The notes: generated from the letters alone by a model not told the origin. Counted from the first letter of the stretch, positions 9,205-17,937 are shown. The stretch: DNA of 64,000 nucleotides from Sulfitobacter undariae (GCF_014196805.1 NZ_JACIEI010000018.1:1-64000); one strand, 5' to 3'. Translations and numbers: made by a program.

Positions 9205-9434
9205 CAGTTTCTCCTGAAATGTGGAATTCGGTTACGAAAACAATTGAAAAGATTCGCCTGTTGTGAGGGCTGGCTACGCCCATGACGTTTCAGTTTCATG
9301 ACAGGATCAAAAACCGGTTGTTTCTCAATGCCTTTGCCTTGCAAAAGTGCAGGCTAGCCTGAGGGTGTTGGGGGGCTTTGGCATTGGCTGGGCATTGGGT
9401 ATCTGTCCAAGGTGCAGCTTGATCTGGCTAGATG
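9205..9434 (-). promoter_or_regulatory. Upstream region of the five-gene transporter operon
   Basis: This gap of about 230 bases separates the start of the transporter operon at 9204 from the terminator of the thiamine operon. It must carry the operon promoter. No riboswitch core or clear operator was recognised, and no ORF is convincing. Confidence 0.35.
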
Positions 9435-9466
9435 CAAAAAAGCCGCCCCGAATAAAGGAGCGGCTT
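9435..9466 (-). terminator. Rho-independent terminator of the thiamine uptake operon
   Basis: Read on the minus strand the stem is GCCGCTCC, loop TTTATTC, then GGGGCGGC, followed by TTTTTT. It lies 26 bases beyond the thiY stop codon and fits an intrinsic terminator for ykoF-thiXZY. Confidence 0.85.
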
Positions 9467-9492
9467 GGCTGTTTTGGTGAACAAGACGTTGG

Positions 9493-10479
9493 TCAGTTGT
9501 TATCTGCCATCCAGCTTTGATTGAACCAATCCGAGACATCTGATTGTGAAGCAAGCGGCTTTCCATCCGCGCCGCGCAAGACGCCGCTTTTGAAGAGGAA
9601 CTGGGCCATTTGCGTAAAGCGCGTGACGTCAATCTTGCCAACGGGTGTGTCGCCATCGCGCAGAAATCCGCCCTCGGCTATCGCCTGCATTGATCCACGC
9701 ACCAATTCGGGATTGGGGAATTCACCAACTTCGATCAGCATTTCGGCTGCCTCTTGTGGGTGATCTGCGGCCCACTCATATCCCGCTTGCGTAGCTTTCA
9801 TAAAGGCCACCACCATGGGCGATTGATCCTGCAACACTGCGTTACGGGTGCCAATATAGCCGTTTTGCTGATCGGGTACGCCGTAATCGGCATAGGCAAA
9901 GGAGGATTGTTGCCGCCCCAACAGGACGCCGTTCACGCCTTCCCATGTCGCCACTTCCAGCGTGAAGTCAACTTGGCCCGCCGCCAGCGCTTCATAAGCG
10001 CCTGTGCCCAGCGTGACTGTGTCATAGGTGGGATCGCCGCCGTCATGGCGGATCATCGTGCCGATCAGGGCTTCCTCCCATGCGCTGCCAAATCCGGCGT
10101 AGGTCTTGCCCGCCAAGTCGGCAGGGCGGGTGATTTCTGTATTGGCGGTGTTATACACCAGACGTCCGTTTTCATGCTGCATCGTGGCCCATAGCGCCGT
10201 GATGTCGGCCCCTATGCCACGGGCGCTCATGAAACCTAGTGAGGTCATATAGGCAAAATCCGCTGCCCCTGCGGCCAGTAGCGCGGTTGAACTGGTGTCG
10301 GAATAGGGCAGAATTTCCACCTCAAGCCCCGCATCGCTATACAACCCGCGTTCACGTGCGGCGATCAGCCCAACGTGATTGGTATTGAGAACCCAATCAA
10401 GGGCGATGGTGACTTTTTCCTGCGCTTGCGCGGTGGCAGGCAGGGCGATGCAGGCGGCAAGTAATAGAGTGCGGATCAT
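9493..10479 (-). CDS. thiY: Thiamine-pyrimidine (HMP) ABC transporter substrate-binding protein ThiY
   Basis: The 328-residue exported protein has a signal peptide (LLLAACIALPATAQAQ) and an NMT1/THI5-like fold. KVTIALDWVLNTNHVGLIAA is the hallmark pyrimidine-pocket start, and GLEVEILPYSD follows. ThiY proteins bind N-formyl-4-amino-5-aminomethyl-2-methylpyrimidine or hydroxymethylpyrimidine for thiamine salvage. It starts 4 bases after thiZ, with its GGAG inside the thiZ end. It is the last gene of a TPP-riboswitch-controlled operon. The regulation makes the assignment firm even though NMT1-type proteins bind varied ligands. Confidence 0.9.
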   Translation of the reverse strand: MIRTLLLAACIALPATAQAQEKVTIALDWVLNTNHVGLIAARERGLYSDAGLEVEILPYSDTSSTALLAAGAADFAYMTSLGFMSARGIGADITALWATMQHENGRLVYNTANTEITRPADLAGKTYAGFGSAWEEALIGTMIRHDGGDPTYDTVTLGTGAYEALAAGQVDFTLEVATWEGVNGVLLGRQQSSFAYADYGVPDQQNGYIGTRNAVLQDQSPMVVAFMKATQAGYEWAADHPQEAAEMLIEVGEFPNPELVRGSMQAIAEGGFLRDGDTPVGKIDVTRFTQMAQFLFKSGVLRGADGKPLASQSDVSDWFNQSWMADNN

Positions 10480-10483
10480 GGGG

Positions 10484-11218
10484 TTAACTCTCCAGTAACA
10501 AGGATTTCAAAGTGGTGCGAATTTGCGCCATCGCAGTTTCTGTGCGTGCGTGGCGTGGTGTGGTGACGGAAATATTGGCGGCCAATGGCCCACCGGCTGC
10601 GGGCATCACAAGGATGCGGTCGGCGATCTGGGTTGCTTCGTGCAGATCATGTGTGACCATCAACACGCCGCGCGGGGTATGTGCCAACTGGTCACACAGC
10701 CACGCCTGCATCCTCAGCCGCGTTACCGCGTCAAGGGCCGAGAAAGGCTCATCCAGCAGGATGAAGCGGCTATTTTGTACGAGTGTACGTAAAAACGCCG
10801 CCCTTTGCCGCATCCCCCCCGAAATTTGTTCGGGGTAGAGGTTTTCACACCCCGCAAGGCCGAATGTCTTGAAATGCATCAAGACATCGGCGCGGGCTGT
10901 TTTGGTGGGTATGCCTGCCACTTCCAGCCCAAGCGCTGCGTTTTGCGCGATGGTCAGCCATGGGAACAGAGCATCGCTTTGCGGTTGGTAGGTGGTGCTG
11001 GCATGTGGCGGCGTGATGCCTGTGTCGTCCAAGGTGAGGGCACCTGTTGCGCCTAGGGTCGGGGATAGGATGCCAGCCAGCCATTTTAATACAGATGTTT
11101 TCCCGCACCCCGATGGCCCGATCAAACAGGTGACTTCGTTTTCGCTTAACGCGCAGGAGAAATCCGACACCAGTTTGCGGTTCTCGATGCTGATGGAAAG
11201 CCCTTCAATGTGCAGCAT
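10484..11218 (-). CDS. thiZ: Thiamine-pyrimidine ABC transporter ATPase ThiZ
   Basis: The 244-residue ATPase has Walker A GPSGCGKTS (near residue 34), Q-loop TYQPQSDALFPW, signature ISGGMRQRAAFLRTL, Walker B FILLDEPFSALD and switch VTHDLHEA. It belongs to the SsuB/TauB/ThiZ group. It overlaps thiX by 14 bases. It energises uptake of a thiamine pyrimidine precursor through ThiX. Confidence 0.88.
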   Translation of the reverse strand: MLHIEGLSISIENRKLVSDFSCALSENEVTCLIGPSGCGKTSVLKWLAGILSPTLGATGALTLDDTGITPPHASTTYQPQSDALFPWLTIAQNAALGLEVAGIPTKTARADVLMHFKTFGLAGCENLYPEQISGGMRQRAAFLRTLVQNSRFILLDEPFSALDAVTRLRMQAWLCDQLAHTPRGVLMVTHDLHEATQIADRILVMPAAGGPLAANISVTTPRHARTETAMAQIRTTLKSLLLES

Positions 11219-11975
11219 GGCGTTTCCCTCCTGCGGGGCCTTTTGAGGTCAGCTTTTCAGTCAGGCGGATAACGGCCAGCAACAACAGGGTCAAAACGGC
11301 AGATACAACAACCGCAGCAAGCACAAGGTCAGCGCGAAAGCTGTTTTTGGCGGTGAGGATGTAGATGCCCAAACCCTGCCGAGACCCTGCATATTCCGCG
11401 AAAATCGTAGCGACGATGGCATAGGTGGCCGAAATCCTCAGCCCCGCAAAGAAGGACGCACGCGCCATGGGCAATGTCGCCCGCCGAAAGATCGCCATTT
11501 TTCCCGCCCTCATAGAGCTGAGCAGATCCAGATAGGCTTGGGGGACTTGTCCGTACCCTGACAGCAGGCTGACAAGTATGGGAAAGAAGGTGACCAGAAT
11601 GACCAAGAGCACTTTGGGCAGCAGGCCAAAGCCGAACCACAAGATCATTAAAGGCGCCAACGCCACCAGCGGGATCGTCTGGCTGGCCACCAGCAGCGGC
11701 ATCAGTCCGCGTTGCAGCCATGGGCTGAAATGCAAGGCGACAGAGGCGGCAAAGGCGAATGTCACAGAGGTGGAAAAGCCCAGTGTCGCGACCCAGATTG
11801 TGCTGAGTGCATGTGGCCCGATGCGCGCCCGCTCAATGAAAAGGGCGCGCAGGACTTGCGTGGGCGCAGGCAACACCAGCGGTGATACCTGTGCCAAGGT
11901 GCAATAGATTTGCCACGCAAGCAGCAGGGCGGTGGCCAACACGAGGGTTGGCAGAAAATGTCGAAATGACTGCAT
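11205..11975 (-). CDS. thiX: Thiamine-pyrimidine ABC transporter permease ThiX
   Basis: The 256-residue protein has about six hydrophobic helices and a BPD_transp_1 domain with the cytoplasmic loop DLLSSMRAGKMAIFRRATLP, in which the usual EAA is replaced by SSMRAG. It resembles the SsuC/TauC/ThiX permeases. It lies 38 bases downstream of ykoF and overlaps thiZ. The short gaps and shared orientation place it under the TPP riboswitch. Confidence 0.88.
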   Translation of the reverse strand: MQSFRHFLPTLVLATALLLAWQIYCTLAQVSPLVLPAPTQVLRALFIERARIGPHALSTIWVATLGFSTSVTFAFAASVALHFSPWLQRGLMPLLVASQTIPLVALAPLMILWFGFGLLPKVLLVILVTFFPILVSLLSGYGQVPQAYLDLLSSMRAGKMAIFRRATLPMARASFFAGLRISATYAIVATIFAEYAGSRQGLGIYILTAKNSFRADLVLAAVVVSAVLTLLLLAVIRLTEKLTSKGPAGGKRHAAH

Positions 11976-12013
11976 GATGTCTCCGGACGCAACAGGGTTG
12001 CGAGAAGGGCAGA

Positions 12014-12625
12014 TCAGCTAAGGCTGGGACTGTTGGCGGAGGCTGTCATGTCAATCGTGACATGCCCTTCCGCCGGACCGAAACGCAAGAATGCTTGGCG
12101 CAGGGTTTCAAACACAGCCCCTGCATCTCCGCGCAGACGGGTGCAGAAATTCTTGGACTTCAGGAAGGTCCCCGATGCCTTGAGAAAATCAATGCAACCG
12201 TAAATCTCATCCATGTGGCGGTCATGGCCCAGCACATAAAGCGAGAATTGCACATCAATTTGCACCCCAAGATCAGGGGCAGCTGTGACCGCTTGTAGCG
12301 CCAGCGCCTTGCGCTCATCCAGCGATTGATCCTGCGCCCGCGTCAGCGTCTCGCAGCGGCAGGTCGGATCATCTGGTTCACCGGGGCAGCCACGTGATAG
12401 GGTAACATGCATGGTAACGTGATCAGGCAGGCGCGCCGAAGCGGCAAACAGATCACGAATGGCATCGATCAAAGGATCAGGTGCGCCGACCATCAAGGTC
12501 GACATATCATCTGTCTCGATCCGCAGTTTGTCGTGGTAGGGGGCCAGTGCCTTGAGCCCCGACGTGATGACAGTCACAAAATCGGACGTCATCGGATAAA
12601 GTGACACTTGTGCGCCTATAAACAT
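12014..12625 (-). CDS. ykoF: YkoF-type thiamine/HMP-binding protein
   Basis: The roughly 203-residue product begins MFIGAQVSLYPM, typical of YkoF, a small cytoplasmic protein of two ferredoxin-like repeats that binds thiamine or its pyrimidine and sits in thiamine-precursor transport operons. The second repeat begins near VQIDVQFSLYVLGHDRHMDE. A longer in-frame reading would begin at 12646. It is rejected because that start lies inside the riboswitch, while the ATG at 12625 follows the aptamer at once. It is the first gene of the operon. Its exact role in salvage (substrate handling or sensing) is not settled in the family. Confidence 0.85.
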   Translation of the reverse strand: MFIGAQVSLYPMTSDFVTVITSGLKALAPYHDKLRIETDDMSTLMVGAPDPLIDAIRDLFAASARLPDHVTMHVTLSRGCPGEPDDPTCRCETLTRAQDQSLDERKALALQAVTAAPDLGVQIDVQFSLYVLGHDRHMDEIYGCIDFLKASGTFLKSKNFCTRLRGDAGAVFETLRQAFLRFGPAEGHVTIDMTASANSPSLS

Positions 12626-12714
12626 AGTCCCTCGCTCCGCCGGCATTATCCGGATCAGCTGTGAAGGGTTCGCGCGGTATTGCGCATCTCAGCTCTGGTT
12701 AGAGCACCCCTGGT
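12626..12714 (-). promoter_or_regulatory. TPP riboswitch (THI element)
   Basis: On the minus strand the conserved core is unmistakable: GGGGTGCTC (12712-12704), CTGAGATG (12692-12685), ACCCTT (12669-12664), then CTGATCCGGATAATGCCGG and CGGAGCGAGGGAC down to 12627. These are the pyrimidine- and pyrophosphate-sensing parts of the thiamine pyrophosphate aptamer. The only purine-rich ribosome sites for ykoF (GGAG and GAGGGA) are inside the 3' edge of the aptamer, 1-9 bases before the ATG at 12625. No separate terminator hairpin fits between them, so control is probably by sequestering translation initiation. Confidence 0.95.
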
Positions 12715-13004
12715 TATGCGTGATTAGTAGGGCGGTGTGCGCGTGGGTGTCAAGGGGCAAGGTCTGCCGTGATGTAGGGGCAGAGTTTAGGCGGTTTTCG
12801 CCGAGGCTAGCAGATAAGGAAAACGATCTGATCAGGGTCGAAAATCTGGATGTACGTCAACCGCAAGCGTCTACACGGGTATCTTGTTCCGACATGACGC
12901 GCAAAATGTTGATTTTGTTCTTGATGGGGCGGTTGACTCAGCGGTGACAAGCGATGATGTCGCAGACAGTTCGTACATTCGACAGGTTTGAAAAGGGGAT
13001 TGCT
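12715..13004. promoter_or_regulatory. Divergent promoter region between ykoF and the YeeE-family gene
   Basis: This 290-base gap must hold the promoter of the riboswitch-controlled operon on the minus strand and of the thiosulfate-type transporter gene on the plus strand. The plus-strand gene is preceded by AAGGGG six bases before its ATG. No operator could be named with confidence. Confidence 0.4.
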
Positions 13005-14048
13005 ATGCTGCTGGAGCAATATGATTGGGGTATCGACGCCCGCACATTACAGGTTTTGTTTGCTCTTGGGCTGGGTCTCCTGCTGGGCGGTGCCGCACAG
13101 ATCACACGGTTCTGTCTGCGCCGTGCTATTGTGCCGGAGGCCGCCGACCGCGGGCCTGCGGGGGCGATCTGGCTGACTGCGTTGGCGGTTGCAATCATCA
13201 GCTTTCAGGTGGCTGCATCTGCGGGCTTCATTGATCTGCAAGGGCATCGCTATCTCGACAGTTCAATCCCTGTGGTTGCGATTGTGTTGGGGGGGCTGGC
13301 CTTTGGGGCAGGGATGGTCCTGACGCGGGGCTGTGCATCGCGGTTGACGGTGCTGGCAGCAACGGGAAATCTGCGCGCTGCTGCCGTGCTGGTGGTGTTT
13401 GCTGTGATCGCTCATGCGACCTTAAAAGGTGTGTTGGCCCCTGTGCGCACAACACTGGGCGCATTGACCGTCGATTTGCCGTTTGGATCACTCTACGCGA
13501 TCCCTTTCGCACCGTCCGTCGCAGGCGCGTTGGTTTTATTGGCAGCGCTTTATTTGGTTCGGAAATATCAGCCGTCTGTTGCGCATGTTGCACTGGCGAT
13601 TGTGATCGGTCTTGTGCCGGTACTTGGTTGGGCTACCACAAGCGTTTTGTTGATGGATGAGTTTGAGCCGCTGGATGTGCAATCCGTGGCGTTTACCTTG
13701 CCATGGACCGAGACCCTGTTCTGGACCATTGCCTCCAGTGCCATTCCTGCAGGTTTTGGCACCGGATTTATCGGCGGTGTTCTGCTGGGCAGTTTCTTTA
13801 GCGCAATCGTGCGTGGAGAGTTGAAACTGGAAGGTTTTGAAGGCGGGCCGCAAATGCTGCGTTACTTCAGCGGTGCGGCACTAATGGGTTTTGGCGGCGT
13901 TCTGGCAGGCGGCTGTACCGTCGGGGCAGGGCTTAGCGGGAGTTCGGCGCTGAGCATTGCTGCGCTTTTGGCGCTGGGCAGCATCACCGTCGGCGCGGCT
14001 GTGTTTAGCCGCATCGGAAGCAATCAGGCAGCACCCTTGGCCGCATAG
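13005..14048 (+). CDS. YeeE/YedE-family thiosulfate-type transporter
   Basis: The 347-residue polytopic membrane protein has about nine to ten hydrophobic helices and two internally similar halves. Each carries the family's signature cysteine loop: TRGCASRLTVLAATGN and AGGCTVGAGLSGSS. In the founding member TsuA/YeeE such cysteines relay thiosulfate through the membrane, so import of thiosulfate or a related sulfur compound is likely. The start at 13005 was chosen because AAGGGG sits six bases upstream. An upstream in-frame ATG at 12954 would add a poorly conserved 17-residue tail. The next gene, a small thiol protein, may belong to the same sulfur function. Confidence 0.85.
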   Translation: MLLEQYDWGIDARTLQVLFALGLGLLLGGAAQITRFCLRRAIVPEAADRGPAGAIWLTALAVAIISFQVAASAGFIDLQGHRYLDSSIPVVAIVLGGLAFGAGMVLTRGCASRLTVLAATGNLRAAAVLVVFAVIAHATLKGVLAPVRTTLGALTVDLPFGSLYAIPFAPSVAGALVLLAALYLVRKYQPSVAHVALAIVIGLVPVLGWATTSVLLMDEFEPLDVQSVAFTLPWTETLFWTIASSAIPAGFGTGFIGGVLLGSFFSAIVRGELKLEGFEGGPQMLRYFSGAALMGFGGVLAGGCTVGAGLSGSSALSIAALLALGSITVGAAVFSRIGSNQAAPLAA

Positions 14049-14054
14049 GTGCTG

Positions 14055-14110
14055 TGCCAAAGGCACCAAAAAGGTTGCCTTTGGCAGGCTGATGCAACAC
14101 TCTGCATCAG
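14055..14110. repeat. Two adjacent perfect hairpins between the YeeE-family and ArsC-family genes
   Basis: The first stem is TGCCAAAGGCA (14055-14065) against TGCCTTTGGCA (14076-14086). The second is CTGATGCA (14089-14096) against TGCATCAG (14103-14110). Both pair without mismatch. No T-run follows either stem, so they are not standard terminators. They may stabilise the upstream message or tune translation of the ATG at 14131. Confidence 0.6.
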
Positions 14111-14130
14111 ACATTCACTGGAGCAAAAAG

Positions 14131-14460
14131 ATGATTGTATACGGGATAAGCACCTGCAGCGTTTGCCAAAAGGCACATAAGGCATTGGAGGCCGCAGGCG
14201 AGAAAGTTACGTTCCGTGATGTGCGCGCAGACCCTCTGAGCGAAGGCGAGTTGGCCGCATTGATTGTTGAGTTCGGGGACCGTTTGGTGGATCAAACCAC
14301 CAATGATTACCGTGCCTTGAATAGCTGGCTCAAGAACTCCGAAGCTGAGGTGCAGATCGCGGCCAAACCCAAAGTAATGGCGCGTCCGGTGATCCAGCAT
14401 AACGACAGCTATTACTTGGGCTGGGGTGAAGATGTTCAAAAGGCACTGCTGGGCAGCTGA
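14131..14460 (+). CDS. ArsC/Spx-family thioredoxin-fold protein
   Basis: The 109-residue protein has the YffB/ArsC/Spx pattern: MIVYGISTCSVCQKA with a CxxC (C9, C12) at the start of the first helix, LSEGELAALIVEFG in the middle, and KPKVMARPVIQHND with the cis-Pro region near the end. Members are glutathione-dependent reductases, arsenate reductases or transcriptional regulators. The canonical ArsC residues are not all evident and no arsenic genes are near, so arsenate reduction is not claimed. The start at 14131 gives the family's usual N-terminus; longer in-frame readings run back into the YeeE-family gene. Confidence 0.8.
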   Translation: MIVYGISTCSVCQKAHKALEAAGEKVTFRDVRADPLSEGELAALIVEFGDRLVDQTTNDYRALNSWLKNSEAEVQIAAKPKVMARPVIQHNDSYYLGWGEDVQKALLGS

Positions 14461-14651
14461 AGAGTACCTGCGCAGCCCTTTGAAACCTCCGCTACCTAAG
14501 TGAAATTACTCGTATAAAGGGTGTGCAGGTGGTGACGCTACGTGAGCGAGTACGTTTTGGCGCTGAATACCGATAGACTCTCACTGCAATATTTGGCTTA
14601 TTTCCATGCAGACAGGCACGGGAGGCCTGTTGCCTGCTGGGAGGTGCGTCG

Positions 14652-16283
14652 ATGTCTTTTGATTATGTGATTGTTGGCGGTGGCTCTGGCGGGGCGACGC
14701 TTGCCGCTAGGTTAAGCGAAGATCCGACTGTTAACGTTTGTTTGCTGGAGGCGGGCGGCGCTGGGGATCACCTTTTGATACGGATGCCCGCCGGTGTTGT
14801 GGCGATGTTGCCGGGGTGGGGCAAGATTTCCAATTGGGCTTTCAAAACCGTTCCTCAAAAAGGCTTGAATGGGCGGCAGGGGTATCAACCGCGTGGCAAA
14901 GCATTGGGCGGCTCCAGTGCGATCAATGCGATGCTGTATGTGCGCGGCCAACGTCAGGATTATGACGGTTGGGCCGAAAATGGCTGCACGGGGTGGGATT
15001 GGGATACGGTGTTTCCGTATTTCCTGCGCTCGGAAAACCACGAAGACGGCATCACGGATATGCACGGCGGCAGTGGCCCTTTGCATGTTGCACATCAGAA
15101 ATCACCACGCCCCGTTACCCGCGCCTTCATTGAAGCGGCCACGCGGCTGCAACACCGTGAAGTTACGGATTTTAACAGCGGCGACAATGAAGGTGTCGGC
15201 CTGTATCAGGTGACCCAGTTTCACGACGGCCCTCATGTGGGCGAACGCTGTTCCGTCGCGGCGGGTTATTTGCATCCGGTCATGTCACGTAGCAATCTGA
15301 CGGTGATCACGGGGGCCCATGCCACACGCCTGTCACTAGAAGGCAAACGCGCGACGGGTGTTCATTACCGCAAGGGCAAAGATGACGCCCATGTGTCTGC
15401 CACGCGCGAAGTGATCTTGTGCGGCGGGGCGTTTAACTCGCCGCAATTATTGCAACTGTCGGGCATTGGCCGCACCGAAGATATCGCGCCGCATGGCATC
15501 AAAATGGTGCATGAACTGGCGGGCGTCGGGCAGAACCTACAAGACCATCTGGATTTCACGCTCGGCTATAAATCCAAAGACACCGATAACTTTGGAATCG
15601 GGCTGCGCGGGTCGTTTAACCTGCTCAAACATATCTGGGACTGGCGTAAGACGGGCAAAGGTTTGCTGGCCACGCCTTTTGCAGAAGGGGCGGCGTTTTT
15701 CAAAACCGATGCGGCGCTGGAGCGGCCGGACATCCAATTGCATTTTGTGGTCTCGGTGGTCGATGATCACGCCCGCAAACTGCATTTGGGTTATGGCTAT
15801 AGCTGTCATGTCTGCGTGCTGCGCCCTGAATCGCGCGGCACTGTGTCATTGGCCAGCGCCGATCCAATGGCCGCTCCTGCGATTGATCCTAATTTTCTAA
15901 CCAAAGACGCAGACCTAAGCACACTTATCAAAGGTGCAAAAATGTCGCGGGAGATTATGAAAACCCCGCCTATGGCGGCTTTTGAGCATTCAGAAATGTT
16001 TGGCGTGCGCGACGGGATGACCGATGCTGATTGGGAGCAGATCATCCGCGCCCGCGCCGATACAATCTATCACCCCGTTGGTACATGCAAAATGGGTGTA
16101 GACGATATGGCCGTTGTTGATCTGGAATTGCGTGTGCACGGCATGCAGGCCTTACGCGTTGTAGATGCCTCGGTTATGCCGACGGTGACCAGCGGCAACA
16201 CAAATGCGCCCACGGTTATGATTGCTGAACGGGCAGCAGAATTCATCAAAGCAGAGGCAGCACGCGCTGTGGCTGCGGGATAA
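14652..16283 (+). CDS. GMC-family FAD-dependent alcohol/choline dehydrogenase
   Basis: The 543-residue flavoprotein begins with the dinucleotide-binding motif YVIVGGGSGGATLAARL and ends the Rossmann strand at LLEAGG. GMC signature 1 (PRGKALGGSSAINAMLYVRG) and signature 2 (GAFNSPQLLQLSGIG) are present, and the active-site His lies in YHPVGTCKMG with the second conserved position in TSGNTNAPTVMIAERAA. Length and motifs match choline dehydrogenase/AlkJ-like enzymes that oxidise primary alcohols to aldehydes with electrons passed to quinone. It is followed 28 bases later by an acyl-CoA ligase gene, an AlkJ-AlkK-like pairing. The substrate is unproven; betaine genes are absent, which argues against a dedicated choline role. 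Confidence 0.87.
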   Translation: MSFDYVIVGGGSGGATLAARLSEDPTVNVCLLEAGGAGDHLLIRMPAGVVAMLPGWGKISNWAFKTVPQKGLNGRQGYQPRGKALGGSSAINAMLYVRGQRQDYDGWAENGCTGWDWDTVFPYFLRSENHEDGITDMHGGSGPLHVAHQKSPRPVTRAFIEAATRLQHREVTDFNSGDNEGVGLYQVTQFHDGPHVGERCSVAAGYLHPVMSRSNLTVITGAHATRLSLEGKRATGVHYRKGKDDAHVSATREVILCGGAFNSPQLLQLSGIGRTEDIAPHGIKMVHELAGVGQNLQDHLDFTLGYKSKDTDNFGIGLRGSFNLLKHIWDWRKTGKGLLATPFAEGAAFFKTDAALERPDIQLHFVVSVVDDHARKLHLGYGYSCHVCVLRPESRGTVSLASADPMAAPAIDPNFLTKDADLSTLIKGAKMSREIMKTPPMAAFEHSEMFGVRDGMTDADWEQIIRARADTIYHPVGTCKMGVDDMAVVDLELRVHGMQALRVVDASVMPTVTSGNTNAPTVMIAERAAEFIKAEAARAVAAG

Positions 16284-16311
16284 AGTTAATAGAACACAGG
16301 AGTACTACATA

Positions 16312-17928
16312 ATGCTTGGACAAATGATGCACATGCCGCTGACAATCGGTAGCATGATCGATCACAGCACACGATTTCACAGCCAAGGCGAGGTCGTATC
16401 GGTAGAGACAACAGGCGGCATTGAATACACGACTTGGGGTCAAATTGGCGCCAATGCACACCGTCTGGCCAGCGCGCTGCGCGGTCTGGGTCTGGAACAG
16501 GGCGCGCGCTGTGGCACAATTGCTTGGAACAACCGCCGCCATCTGGAAATCTATTATGGTGTGTCCAGCGGCGGCTTTGTCTGCCACACGATCAACCCGC
16601 GCATGGGCGCAGAGCAGATGGTTTATGTCATCAACCATGCAGAAGATCAGGTGTTGTTCGTTGATGCCACCTTTGTGCCCGCCGCTGCCAAACTGGCACC
16701 CGCGCTGAAGCATTGCAAACATATCGTCCTGATGGGCCCGCGTGATGAAGCCGCCGCCGAGATGATCCCGGGCCTTAAGTTCTTTGATGAGCTGTTGGAG
16801 ACTGGTGATGCGTCCGAACCATGGCCTGATCTGGATGAAAACTCTGCTTCCAGCCTGTGTTATACATCTGGCACCACGGGTGATCCCAAAGGTGTGCTTT
16901 ACTCCCACCGTTCTACTGTGTTGCACACACTGGCGGGTAACCAGCCTGATGGCATCGCGATTTCGGCGATGGATACGGTCATGCCGGTTGTGCCGATGTT
17001 CCATGTGAACGCTTGGGGTGTACCCTATATCGCAGCGGCCACAGGCTGCAAACTGGTACTGCCCGGTCCAAACCTTGATGGCAAAAGCCTTGTGAAACTG
17101 ATCGATGAAACCGAAACCACGCTGGCTCTGGGTGTGCCGACCATCTGGATGGGGCTACTTGCAGCACTGAAGGAAACGGGCTCCAAAGTTCCAAGCCTGA
17201 CACGTACGGTTGTGGGCGGCTCTGCGCTGCCGCCGTCAATGATCCCTAAATTTGCGGAATACGGTGTTGATCTTGTGCACGCATGGGGCATGACGGAAAC
17301 TTCGCCTTTGGGATCGATGAACCAATTGCTGCAACGCCACACCAAACTGTCAGCACAAGAACAGGCGGAAATCCGTCTGGGGCAGGGGCGTCCGCCATAT
17401 GGGGTTGATCTGCGCGTGGTCGATGAAGATGGCACCACCTTGGTGAATGACGGCAAAGCACAAGGCGATCTGCAAGTGCGCGGCCCGTGGATTGTTGATA
17501 CCTATTTTGGCAAAGATGCCCCTGCACTGACGGCGGACGGTTGGTTTGACACAGGTGATGTTGCGACGATTGACGGCGAAGGTTTTATGATCATCCGTGA
17601 CCGCTCTAAGGATATTATCAAGTCAGGCGGCGAGTGGATTTCGACCGTGACCTTGGAAAACATCGCCATCGCGCATCCTGCCGTTGCCAACGCCGCTGCA
17701 ATTGCTGCGCTGCACCCCAAATGGGACGAACGGCCCGTTTTGGTTGTGATCAAAGCTGGTGAGGTGACCGAGGAAGAGCTGTTGAACTTCTACAAAGGAA
17801 AAGTAGAGAGCTGGCAGATTCCTGATCGTGCGATATTTGTGGACGAACTGCCAATCGGCTCGACTGGAAAAGTCCAGAAAAACAAATTGCGTGAAGAGTT
17901 TGGTAATGTACTGTTGAACGATAACTAA
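16312..17928 (+). CDS. DmdB-like acyl-CoA ligase (AMP-binding)
   Basis: The 538-residue cytoplasmic enzyme activates a carboxylate to its CoA thioester through an acyl-adenylate. It shows the P-loop LCYTSGTTGDPKGVLYSHRS, the A5 motif HAWGMTETSPLG, the A7/A8 stretch GWFDTGDVATIDGEGF and DRSKDIIKSGGEWIS, and the catalytic Lys in GSTGKVQKNKL. The N-terminus MLGQMMHMPLTIGSMIDH and overall sequence strongly resemble roseobacter DmdB methylmercaptopropionate-CoA ligases and AlkK-type medium-chain ligases. A GGAG ten bases before the ATG at 16312 fixes the start. No other dimethylsulfoniopropionate gene is in the window, so the true acid may be a medium-chain one produced from the upstream alcohol oxidase product. 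Confidence 0.88.
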   Translation: MLGQMMHMPLTIGSMIDHSTRFHSQGEVVSVETTGGIEYTTWGQIGANAHRLASALRGLGLEQGARCGTIAWNNRRHLEIYYGVSSGGFVCHTINPRMGAEQMVYVINHAEDQVLFVDATFVPAAAKLAPALKHCKHIVLMGPRDEAAAEMIPGLKFFDELLETGDASEPWPDLDENSASSLCYTSGTTGDPKGVLYSHRSTVLHTLAGNQPDGIAISAMDTVMPVVPMFHVNAWGVPYIAAATGCKLVLPGPNLDGKSLVKLIDETETTLALGVPTIWMGLLAALKETGSKVPSLTRTVVGGSALPPSMIPKFAEYGVDLVHAWGMTETSPLGSMNQLLQRHTKLSAQEQAEIRLGQGRPPYGVDLRVVDEDGTTLVNDGKAQGDLQVRGPWIVDTYFGKDAPALTADGWFDTGDVATIDGEGFMIIRDRSKDIIKSGGEWISTVTLENIAIAHPAVANAAAIAALHPKWDERPVLVVIKAGEVTEEELLNFYKGKVESWQIPDRAIFVDELPIGSTGKVQKNKLREEFGNVLLNDN

Positions 17929-17937
17929 TATGAAGCC

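Noticed and set aside
12626..12646. Longer N-terminus for ykoF starting at 12646
   Set aside because: It would begin inside the TPP aptamer and adds residues foreign to the family, which starts at MFIGAQ.
14131..14460. Arsenate reductase for the ArsC-like gene
   Set aside because: The fold matches, but no arsenic resistance genes are near and the residues that define true ArsC are not all evident, so only the family is stated.
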